Below, piece by piece: positions 1 through 6,531 of a stretch of 8,121 nt of DNA. The translations under genes were made by a program, and so were the position numbers. Every line of letters starts with the position of its first letter. Position 1 is the first letter of the stretch. The DNA comes from Actinomycetota bacterium (GTDB lineage Bacteria > Actinomycetota > Acidimicrobiia > Acidimicrobiales > Ilumatobacteraceae). The notes beneath the pieces were generated by a model. It worked only from the letters and a program-made list of their open reading frames with translations, ran no database searches and was not told the DNA's origin. The DNA lies in the NCBI GenBank assembly GCA_005793785.1, contig SXPW01000095.1, forward strand, positions 1 through 8,121, in the 5' to 3' direction.

Positions 1-1731
1 ACCCTCACCGTGCAGAACTACGTCCGTATGTACGAAAAACTCGCGGGCATGACGGGCACCGCCCAAACCGAAGCCGCCGAACTCATGAATACCTACGGTC
101 TCAACGTGGTGCCGATTCCCACGAACAAGCAGATGGTGCGCGAGGATGCCGCGGACCTCATCTACAAGTCGGAGGACGCAAAGTTCAAGGCGGTCGTCGA
201 GGACATCGTCAGCCGCCACGAAACCGGTCAACCGGTGTTGGTCGGCACCGTCAGTGTCGAGAAGAGCGAGTTGCTCTCCCGCAAACTGCAGCAACGTGGA
301 GTCAAACACGAGGTGTTGAACGCCAAGCAGCACACTCGCGAAGCCACGATCGTCGCACAGGCCGGGCGAATCGGCTCCGTTACCGTCGCCACCAACATGG
401 CCGGTCGCGGCGTCGACATCCTCCTCGGCGGCAACCCGGAAGGCATGGCCCGGGCCCAGGTGTTGAAGGAGGGTCACCATCCCGACACGTTGCTCGACGA
501 GTTCGCGCTGCCCGTGGCGCTGGAGGAAATGCCGCTCGATTACATCACCGCTCGCCGCAAGGCACATGAACGCCTGACCCAACTGGTCGGCGAGTACTCC
601 GCAACCTGTGAGGCGGACGGCGCGAAGGTGCGCGCACTCGGGGGACTGTACGTGCTCGGCACCGAACGCCACGAGAGCCGGCGCATCGACAACCAGTTGC
701 GCGGTCGCGCCGGTCGACAGGGTGATCCGGGAGCGAGTCGCTTCTACCTCAGTCTCGACGACGAACTCATGCGCCTGTTCGCCACCGGAGCATTGAGTTG
801 GGTGATGGGTCGCGCGTTACCGGACGACGAGGCCATCGAAGCCAAGATGGTCACCAAGGCCATCGAACGCGCGCAGACCACGGTCGAGCAACGCAACGCC
901 GAGATTCGCAAGAACGTCCTCAAGTACGACGAGGTGATGAACGAGCAGCGCAAGATCATCTACCAACGTCGCGATCAGATTCTCTCCGGCAGCGACTTGA
1001 AGGCCGCGGCCATGGAGTACCTCGCCGAGGCGGTCGACTCCTTGATTGGTGCGCACTGCGTCTCGGAAGCCGACGATGAATGGGATGTCTCCGGTTTGGT
1101 CATCGAACTCACGTCGTTCTGGCCGCACCGTCTCACCGTCGAGACGTTGTCGGCGTGTTCGTCGACCGACGAGATGTACGACATGGTGATGGCCGACGCG
1201 TCCACCTACTATGCGCAACGCGAGTCCGAGCTGGGCGCCGCCACGATGCGCGAAATAGAGCGTCAGGTCATGTTGCGAATCATCGATCAACGTTGGCGCG
1301 AACATCTGGAGGAAATGGACTACCTGCAGGAAGGCATCAACCTGCGCGCTATGGGACAGAAGGATCCGCTGACCGAGTGGCAACGCGAAGGCTTCGAGAT
1401 GTTCGGAGCACTCATGAAGGGCATCGCACAAGACTTCGTCAAGTACGTCATGCACGTGCAGGTGGTGCGCAACGACCCGACGGCCGCACAGGTACAGGCG
1501 GTGCAGAACGTACGAACCTCCGGCCCGGACGACGGTGCGACCGCCGGCCGAAACGCCCCACGATCGACGCCGAGCGCACCCGCTTCACCGACTGCACAGG
1601 GTCAAGGTGCGCCGACCAAACCGACCACCGTCGTGAAACGAGCCGACGACTGGACGACGACGCCGCGCAACGCTCCGTGCCCGTGTGGATCGGGCAAGAA
1701 ATACAAGCAGTGCCACGGCAAGGCGGCGTAG
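1..1731 (+). CDS. secA: Protein translocase ATPase SecA (5'-truncated, C-terminal ~576 residues)
   Basis: SecA is the cytosolic ATPase motor that pushes unfolded preproteins through the SecYEG channel. The reading frame is open from base 1, so the N-terminal part (NBD1 Walker A and most of the preprotein-crosslinking domain, roughly 370 residues in E. coli numbering) lies outside the window. Visible in order, in fragment numbering: the YEKLAGMTGTA segment (~11-21); NBD2 motif V TNMAGRGVDI (131-140); GTERHESRRIDNQLRGRAGRQ (220-240) with the motif VI arginines; the helical scaffold/wing region with KNVLKYDEVMNEQR (~302-315); IDQRWREHLEEMDYL (~427-441); a low-complexity Thr/Ala/Pro linker (~500-545); and a C-terminal zinc-binding tail with C560, C562, C571 and H572 that in other bacteria binds SecB or ribosomes. 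Motif V has Val where many SecA proteins have Thr (GRGTDI). prfB starts 19 nt downstream. Identification is essentially certain. Confidence 0.98.
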   Translation, partial: TLTVQNYVRMYEKLAGMTGTAQTEAAELMNTYGLNVVPIPTNKQMVREDAADLIYKSEDAKFKAVVEDIVSRHETGQPVLVGTVSVEKSELLSRKLQQRGVKHEVLNAKQHTREATIVAQAGRIGSVTVATNMAGRGVDILLGGNPEGMARAQVLKEGHHPDTLLDEFALPVALEEMPLDYITARRKAHERLTQLVGEYSATCEADGAKVRALGGLYVLGTERHESRRIDNQLRGRAGRQGDPGASRFYLSLDDELMRLFATGALSWVMGRALPDDEAIEAKMVTKAIERAQTTVEQRNAEIRKNVLKYDEVMNEQRKIIYQRRDQILSGSDLKAAAMEYLAEAVDSLIGAHCVSEADDEWDVSGLVIELTSFWPHRLTVETLSACSSTDEMYDMVMADASTYYAQRESELGAATMREIERQVMLRIIDQRWREHLEEMDYLQEGINLRAMGQKDPLTEWQREGFEMFGALMKGIAQDFVKYVMHVQVVRNDPTAAQVQAVQNVRTSGPDDGATAGRNAPRSTPSAPASPTAQGQGAPTKPTTVVKRADDWTTTPRNAPCPCGSGKKYKQCHGKAA

Positions 1732-1750
1732 GCCACCTCGGCTTTTACTC

Positions 1751-2854
1751 ATGCGTGACTTCACCACCGACATTTCCGATGTGTCACGTCGCGTGGCGGA
1801 GGCCAAGTCGTACCTCAAGATCGACCAACTTCGTCAACGGCTCGTCGAACTCGAGTCCGAGGTTGCCAAGCCCGACTTGTGGAACGATCAGGAACACGCC
1901 AAACGGGTGAACAGCGAGTACGCCTCGGTGAAGGGCGACCTCACGGAGTTCGACCTCATCAACCAGATCGTCGACGACGTGCAGGTGTTGCACGAGATGG
2001 CCCGCGAGGTCGACGATGCCTCGCAGGAACCGGAGATCGAACAGGGCATTTCGCGCGCACGGATCGCGCTCGACGAGGTCGAACTTCGCAGTCTCTTCAT
2101 CGGGGAGCATGACGAGGCCGACGCGATCGTCCAGATCAACGCCAAGGATGGTGGCATCGACGCCCAGGACTGGAGCGCCATGTTGTTGCGCATGTACACA
2201 CGCTGGGCCGAGCGACGCAACTTCGCCGTGGAAATAGGTGACGTCTCCGACGGCACGGAGGCAGGCATCCTCTCTGCCGACTTCACGGTGCGTGGACGGT
2301 TCGCCTACGGCAACCTGACGAGCGAGCGCGGCACGCACCGACTCGTGCGCATCAGCCCGTTCGACAACCAGGGCCGCCGGCAGACGAGCTTTGCCACCGT
2401 GCAAGTGTGGCCGGTGCTCGAGGAGGTCGACGTCGAGATCAACGATGCGGACATCGACATGGAGGTGTACCGCGCGTCGGGTGCCGGCGGACAGCACGTG
2501 AACAAGACGTCGTCGGCGGTGCGACTCATCCATCGACCGACCGGTCTCGTCTCGGCGTCACAGCAGGAGCGCAGCCAGCTACAAAATCGTGAGAACGCCC
2601 TGAAGAAGTTGAAGACGATGGTGGCCGCCCGCATCGTCGAGGAGCGCGAGGCGGAACTCGCGCGCATCGCCGGCAAACAGGCGACCGTCGGCTGGGGTAC
2701 GCAAATTCGCTCGTACGTCCTGCAGCCGTACCAGATGGTGAAGGACCTTCGCACCGATGTGGAGTCGGGTAACGTCACGGCGGTGCTCGACGGCGACCTC
2801 GACGATTTCATGGAGGGGTACCTGCGTTGGCGACGCACGGAGGCCGGTCAATAG
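1751..2854 (+). CDS. prfB: Peptide chain release factor 2 (RF2)
   Basis: RF2 recognises UGA and UAA stop codons in the ribosomal A site and triggers peptidyl-tRNA hydrolysis. The product is 367 aa, close to the 365 aa of E. coli RF2. The stop-codon-reading tripeptide SPF, which is specific to RF2 (RF1 has PxT), is at residues 202-204. The catalytic GGQ loop is at 246-248 within GAGGQHVNKTSSAVR, where the glutamine is normally N5-methylated by PrmC. The N-terminal helical domain includes AKPDLWND near residue 41. The frame is continuous through the region where many bacteria have the CUU-UGA-C autoregulatory +1 frameshift, so this copy lacks that control. ATG 1751 was chosen because it gives the normal RF2 length; the longer frame from 1685 only overlaps the secA tail. 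No clear Shine-Dalgarno sequence precedes it, and translation is probably coupled to secA. The stop TAG shares its last base with the ftsE GTG. Confidence 0.97.
   Translation: MRDFTTDISDVSRRVAEAKSYLKIDQLRQRLVELESEVAKPDLWNDQEHAKRVNSEYASVKGDLTEFDLINQIVDDVQVLHEMAREVDDASQEPEIEQGISRARIALDEVELRSLFIGEHDEADAIVQINAKDGGIDAQDWSAMLLRMYTRWAERRNFAVEIGDVSDGTEAGILSADFTVRGRFAYGNLTSERGTHRLVRISPFDNQGRRQTSFATVQVWPVLEEVDVEINDADIDMEVYRASGAGGQHVNKTSSAVRLIHRPTGLVSASQQERSQLQNRENALKKLKTMVAARIVEEREAELARIAGKQATVGWGTQIRSYVLQPYQMVKDLRTDVESGNVTAVLDGDLDDFMEGYLRWRRTEAGQ
2839..2843 (+). promoter_or_regulatory. Shine-Dalgarno sequence of ftsE
   Basis: GGAGG lies inside the last codons of prfB, 10 nt before the GTG at 2854. 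It is the clearest ribosome-binding site in the window. It supports GTG 2854 over the in-frame TTG at 2827, which lies upstream of this site and would add nine residues (MATHGGRSI) not typical of FtsE. Confidence 0.7.
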
Positions 2855-3531
2855 TGATCAAACTCGAGGGCGTTACGAAGATCTACGGCCAGGACACCTT
2901 GGCGGTCGACGACGTGTCGTTCGATGTCAACAAGGGTGACTTCGTCTTCCTGGTCGGGCCGTCGGGCTCGGGCAAGTCCACGTTGCTGCGCCTCATGAGC
3001 AGGGAGGAGGTGGCGACGGAGGGAGACGTCTGGGTGGCCGGTCGCAACGTGTGCGAGATGCAGCCGTCACGAGTGCCGTTCCTTCGTCGTTCGCTCGGCA
3101 ATATCTTCCAGGACTACAAGTTGTTGCTGAACAAGACGGTGTTCGAGAACGTGGCATTCGCCCTCGAGGTGATCGGCAAGCCGCGTCATGTGATCAGGGA
3201 GCAGGTGCCGTTCGTGCTCGAACTCGTCGGACTGGCCGACAAGGGTGAACGGTTCCCCAACCAGTTGTCCGGCGGCGAACAACAACGCGTCTCGATCGCC
3301 CGCGCCTTCGTGAACCGTCCGCTCATCATGTTGGCCGACGAACCGACGGGCAACCTCGATCCGGCGACGAGCGAGGGAATCATGGCGTTGTTGCAGGCCA
3401 TCAACGAAACCGGAACCACCGTGGTGATGGCCACCCACGACCACCGCGTGGTCAATGCCATGCGTCGCCGCGTGATTCAGTTGGACCGCGGTCTCGTCGT
3501 TCGCGATCAAGAGCGCGGGGTGTACGAATAA
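2854..3531 (+). CDS. ftsE: Cell division ATP-binding protein FtsE
   Basis: FtsE is the cytoplasmic ATPase of the FtsEX ABC complex at the division septum. Its ATP cycle drives FtsX to activate peptidoglycan hydrolases rather than to transport a substrate. The product from GTG 2854 is 225 aa, the usual FtsE size. All ABC signatures are intact: Walker A GPSGSGKST (35-43), Q-loop Q86 in the FtsE-typical FQDYKLL, signature LSGGEQQR (138-145), Walker B LIMLADEP (157-164) with E163, D-loop NLD (167-169) and switch H195. The alternative TTG at 2827 is less likely because a good GGAGG sits 10 nt before the GTG. The start overlaps the prfB stop by 1 nt (TAGTG) and the stop overlaps the ftsX start by 1 nt (TAATG), so prfB, ftsE and ftsX are probably translationally coupled. 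The gene could be mistaken for a LolD/MacB-type ATPase, but the adjacent ftsX settles the call. Confidence 0.97.
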   Translation: MIKLEGVTKIYGQDTLAVDDVSFDVNKGDFVFLVGPSGSGKSTLLRLMSREEVATEGDVWVAGRNVCEMQPSRVPFLRRSLGNIFQDYKLLLNKTVFENVAFALEVIGKPRHVIREQVPFVLELVGLADKGERFPNQLSGGEQQRVSIARAFVNRPLIMLADEPTGNLDPATSEGIMALLQAINETGTTVVMATHDHRVVNAMRRRVIQLDRGLVVRDQERGVYE

Positions 3532-4436
3532 TGATTGCCCGCATCGAATACGCGTTGCGCGAGACCTGGGCCAGTTTCCGTCGCAATCTCACGCTCACGA
3601 TGGCGGCGGTGCTGACGTCGGCGATTGCGTTGTTGTTGGTTGGTGCAACCTTCCTCATCCAACGTGCCTTCGAAAACTTGCTCGTGCAGTGGCGGGGCGA
3701 CGTGGCGATGATCGTCTTCGTGCGTAGCGACGCATCACCGGAGCAGGTGGCGCTCATCGACGGTACGTTGCGCGCGGCCCCGAGCGTCATCGACGTGGAC
3801 AAACTCCGCTATCTCGACAAGGCGGAGAGTTACGCCGAAGCCCAGCGCATCTTCGTCGGTGATCCGGTCACATTGAGCCTGCTGACTCCCGAGACGATTC
3901 CCACGCAGTTCAAGGTGGTGCCGCTCACCCAGGACACCGACCTCGTGCGCAGTCTCGCCGACCAGTACCGCACGCTCCCGGGAGTGGAGGCGGTTGCCCT
4001 CGCCGAGGACGAGTTCGAGGTGATCTCGACGTTGTCGAGTTTCGTCCGCAACGTGACGCTCATCATGTCGATGGTGTTGCTCATCGTTGCCGTCGGACTC
4101 ATCTGGAACACCATTCGTACGGCGATGTTCGCCCGTCGTCGCGAGATCGAAGTGATGAAACTCGTCGGCGCAACGAACTGGTTCATTCGGATTCCGTTCA
4201 TGCTCGAGGGTTTGCTCCAGGGTCTCATCGGCGGAGTGGTGTCGTGCGTGGGCGTTTGGGCCCTCAACGGAGCGTGGAGCAGCGGTGTTGCGGCGTTCAA
4301 GCCGGGCACCGGCATCTCGAGTCTCGTCGTGCCCAGCGGGTACCTCTCCGGAGTCATGGTGGTCTTGCTGTTGCTCGGCGCTGCCATCGGCGCCATCGGA
4401 TCCGCGATCGCCGCCTCGCGATTCCTCGACGTGTAG
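3531..4436 (+). CDS. ftsX: Cell division membrane protein FtsX
   Basis: FtsX is the integral membrane partner of FtsE. It relays ATP hydrolysis to an extracytoplasmic peptidoglycan hydrolase or its activator at the septum. The 301-aa product has the FtsX topology: a short cytoplasmic N-terminus (IEYALRETWASFRRN), TM1 (~21-43), a large extracytoplasmic loop (~44-172) with the family-type segment VDKLRYLDKAESYAEAQ (89-105), TM2 (~174-195), a cytoplasmic loop with the conserved RRREIEVMKLVGATNWFIR (202-220), TM3 (~223-246) and TM4 (~275-297). The MKLVGAT region is typical of FtsX/MacB-fold coupling helices. The ATG overlaps the ftsE TAA by 1 nt. In many actinobacteria and Firmicutes an M23 or NlpC/P60 peptidase or smpB follows; here a crotonase starts 31 nt downstream, so the hydrolase partner must be encoded elsewhere. 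Confidence 0.97.
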   Translation: MIARIEYALRETWASFRRNLTLTMAAVLTSAIALLLVGATFLIQRAFENLLVQWRGDVAMIVFVRSDASPEQVALIDGTLRAAPSVIDVDKLRYLDKAESYAEAQRIFVGDPVTLSLLTPETIPTQFKVVPLTQDTDLVRSLADQYRTLPGVEAVALAEDEFEVISTLSSFVRNVTLIMSMVLLIVAVGLIWNTIRTAMFARRREIEVMKLVGATNWFIRIPFMLEGLLQGLIGGVVSCVGVWALNGAWSSGVAAFKPGTGISSLVVPSGYLSGVMVVLLLLGAAIGAIGSAIAASRFLDV

Positions 4437-4467
4437 GTCGACGAGCTCGGCTGGTAGACACGTGACC

Positions 4468-5331
4468 ATGCCCGAGTTCATCGAGATCCGCTACGAAGTT
4501 GCCGATTCCATTGCGACCGTCACGCTGGATCGCCCGGACAAGATGAACGCCTTCACCGGCGTCATGATGCGCGAAATGCTCGACGTGTTCGACCTCATCG
4601 ATGCCGACGACGACGTTCGTGCCGTCATCGTCACGGGAGAGGGCAGGGCGTTTTGTGCAGGCGCCGACTTGTCGCGTGGTGCGAAGACGTTCGACGACGG
4701 CGATTGGTCGCAACCGAATGACGACCGCATTCGACGTGACGGCGGCGGACAAGTGACCCTACGAATCTTCGAGTGCAAGAAGCCCGTCATCGCCGCCATC
4801 AACGGAGCAGCGGTGGGAATCGGCGCGACGATGACCCTGCCCATGGACGTGCGGCTCGCCTCGAGCACGGCACGGATCGGATTCGTGTTCACGCGACGCG
4901 GAATCGTGCCCGAGGCTTGTTCGTCGTGGTTCCTGCCCCGAGTGGTGGGCATCTCGCGGGCTGCCGAGTGGGTCTACACGGGCCGCCTGCTTTCCGCCGA
5001 CGAGGCGTTGGTCGGTGGTTTGGTCCGTTCGATTCACCCACCGGACGAATTGCTGTCGGTGGCTCGCGGACTGGCCAGGGAGATAGCGGAGAACACTTCG
5101 GGAGTGTCGGTGGCGTTATCGCGTCAGATGTTGTGGCGCATGCTGGGAGCCGACCATCCGATGGCGGCACATCGCGCCGACTCCCGCGGAATTCAACTGC
5201 GGGGGAGGAGTGCCGATGCCCACGAAGGAGTCGTGAGTTTCCTCGAGAAGCGTCCCGCGCGTTTCACCGACTCGGTATCGGGCTCGCTCCCGGACATCTT
5301 CCCGGACTGGGACGATCCGCAGTTTTCGTGA
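4468..5331 (+). CDS. Crotonase-fold enoyl-CoA hydratase/isomerase family protein
   Basis: The product (287 aa) is a crotonase-superfamily enzyme acting on an acyl-CoA. Its oxyanion-hole motifs are present: CAGAD (63-67) and AAVGIG (114-119). The two glutamates used by true enoyl-CoA hydratases (rat E144 and E164) align by hand to T121 and F141, so ordinary hydration is doubtful. A glutamate in GIVPEACSSW, E149, falls where Δ3,Δ2-enoyl-CoA isomerases (yeast Eci1 TEGG, human ECI2 PEGCSS) carry their single catalytic acid/base. An isomerase-like or other single-glutamate reaction is therefore more likely; the substrate is unknown. The C-terminus has FLEKRPARF, as in many family members, followed by a ~25-residue tail. 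ATG 4468 was chosen; GTG 4462 two codons upstream is an equal alternative. The frame extending back to 4285 lies in ftsX and is rejected. No good Shine-Dalgarno site is seen. The stop overlaps the globin start by 4 nt (GTGA). Confidence 0.9.
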   Translation: MPEFIEIRYEVADSIATVTLDRPDKMNAFTGVMMREMLDVFDLIDADDDVRAVIVTGEGRAFCAGADLSRGAKTFDDGDWSQPNDDRIRRDGGGQVTLRIFECKKPVIAAINGAAVGIGATMTLPMDVRLASSTARIGFVFTRRGIVPEACSSWFLPRVVGISRAAEWVYTGRLLSADEALVGGLVRSIHPPDELLSVARGLAREIAENTSGVSVALSRQMLWRMLGADHPMAAHRADSRGIQLRGRSADAHEGVVSFLEKRPARFTDSVSGSLPDIFPDWDDPQFS

Positions 5332-5762
5332 GCGACGTGTCCCGCGAAAATCACGGAAGCAGTCCAACGTCGACGCTCTTTGATCGTGTGGGCGGACTCG
5401 ACTTCTTCGAGCGGCTCGCCGCACGTTTCTATGTCGGCGTGCGCAGTGACCCGGTGTTGCTCGCCCTCTATCCGCAACCCGACGATCTCGATTCGGCACG
5501 GTGGCGACTCGCCTCGTTTCTCGCCCAGTATTGGGGTGGGCCGACGACGTATTCCGACGAGCGCGGACATCCGCGTTTGAGGATGCGTCACGCCACCTTC
5601 CCCATCGATGAAGCGATGCGCGACCGTTGGCTCGCACACATGGCCGCGGCGCTCGAAGGTTGCGACCTACCCGGGACCGTATCGGCCGACGATGCCCGCA
5701 TCATTCGCGGGGAGATGGGCGACTACTTTTTCCGAGCCGCGGATCACCTGCGCAACGTGTAG
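5328..5762 (+). CDS. glbO: Group II truncated haemoglobin (GlbO/trHbN-O type globin)
   Basis: This 144-aa protein is a 2-on-2 haem globin of group II, the class of Mycobacterium tuberculosis GlbO, which binds O2 tightly and reacts with peroxide or NO in oxidative/nitrosative defence or O2 handling. Visible group II residues: Tyr B10 = Y35 (RFYVGV), Tyr CD1 = Y48 (ALYP), Ala E7 = A57, proximal His F8 = H88 in RLRMRHATF, and Trp G8 = W101 (RDRWLAHM). The segment FLAQYWGGPTTYS (64-76) and RGHPRLRMRH (79-88) are diagnostic for the group. The N-terminus is about 12 residues longer than GlbO and polar. GTG 5328 was chosen because it makes a 4-nt GTGA overlap with the crotonase stop; GTG 5337 is possible. 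The stop lies 19 nt inside the 3' end of the oppositely oriented methyltransferase. The family is certain; the physiological role here is inferred. Confidence 0.95.
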   Translation: MSDVSRENHGSSPTSTLFDRVGGLDFFERLAARFYVGVRSDPVLLALYPQPDDLDSARWRLASFLAQYWGGPTTYSDERGHPRLRMRHATFPIDEAMRDRWLAHMAAALEGCDLPGTVSADDARIIRGEMGDYFFRAADHLRNV

Positions 5763-6472
5763 CACGCCACCGCACTTGCGGCGGCGACATTCAACGAATC
5801 GATGCCGTCCTGCATCTCGATTCGTACCCGCAGCGCGCACGCTGCGAGCACTTCGTTGGGCAGTCCGTCGCGCTCGGAACCGAGCACTACGAGGCGACGT
5901 TCGTTGCCGAGTTGAACGTCGCGCAAGGGCTGCGCGTCGGCGCTCGGCGTGAGTGCGATGGTGACGACACCCGCATCGGCCGCCTCGCGTACGAATCCGG
6001 CGGTGTCATCGACGCGGGCGTGAGGCACGTGGAACGCGTTACCCATCGATACTCGCAACGCTCGGCGGGCGAGCGGATCGGCGCTGTTGTCATCCAGGAA
6101 GAGCGCATCCCAGCCGAGCGCGGCCATGTTGCGGGCGATCGACCCGATGTTCACGGGATTGTCGACGTTGTCCGCGAAAATCCCGAATCGAAAGCGCCGC
6201 ATCAACGTTCGTGTGTCAGTCGGCTCGGGTCGTTTGAAGAGCGAAATGACCTCGAGCGGTACACCGAGTCCCGTGACGTTGCGACGAAGTTCCTCGCTGG
6301 CGAGGAACGAATAGCGCTCGTAGTCGGGTGCAAACTCGGCGAGGCGTTGTTCGCCCTTCTCGCTGCACAACACCGCCACGGGCTCGCACCCGGCCGCGAG
6401 TGCCCGTTCGGTGACGAGGTCGCCCTCCGCGATGAACAGCGGCCCACCGTTGCGCCGCTGGATGACGCCCAT
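5744..6472 (-). CDS. SpoU/TrmH-family RNA 2'-O-ribose methyltransferase
   Basis: This is a SPOUT-class, SAM-dependent RNA 2'-O-methyltransferase, probably acting on rRNA or tRNA. From ATG 6472 the product is 242 aa. The C-terminal trefoil-knot domain carries motif 1 (GIFADNVDNPVNIGSIARN, 97-115, with N108 and R114), motif 2 (LVVLGSERDGL, 194-204) and motif 3 (IDSLNVAAASAVA, 224-236). An N-terminal substrate-binding domain starts near LFIAEGDLVTERAL (12-25). The in-frame codons upstream of ATG 6472 read AITDLADPRLDPFRFRERR, which looks like the ordinary family N-terminus, but no ATG, GTG or TTG occurs in them. A CTG at 6544 (266 aa), ATT 6550 or ATC 6529 are the only near-cognate options. The true start may thus be upstream and overlap the menB stop. 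The gene lies directly downstream of menB on the same strand and overlaps the globin 3' end by 19 nt. Specific RNA target unknown. Confidence 0.9.
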   Translation of the reverse strand: MGVIQRRNGGPLFIAEGDLVTERALAAGCEPVAVLCSEKGEQRLAEFAPDYERYSFLASEELRRNVTGLGVPLEVISLFKRPEPTDTRTLMRRFRFGIFADNVDNPVNIGSIARNMAALGWDALFLDDNSADPLARRALRVSMGNAFHVPHARVDDTAGFVREAADAGVVTIALTPSADAQPLRDVQLGNERRLVVLGSERDGLPNEVLAACALRVRIEMQDGIDSLNVAAASAVACYTLRR

Positions 6473-6531
6473 GAGGCGACGTTCGCGAAAACGGAACGGA
6501 TCGAGTCGTGGATCGGCGAGGTCGGTGATTG

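Noticed and set aside
817..1455. Long minus-strand open frame (212 codons) opposite secA
   Set aside because: It is antisense to unambiguous secA codons, its product is rich in His/Leu/Arg/Val as expected of mirrored high-GC codons, and no domain is recognisable. The same applies to other antisense frames such as 1784-2533 and 3735-4481.
4285..4467. N-terminal extension of the crotonase back into ftsX
   Set aside because: The extension is Ser/Pro/Arg-rich out-of-frame ftsX sequence; the crotonase fold begins right after ATG 4468.
5770..5781. CCGCACTTGCGG palindrome just past the globin stop, as a possible terminator
   Set aside because: The stem is only 4-5 bp, there is no T-run, and it lies within methyltransferase codons.
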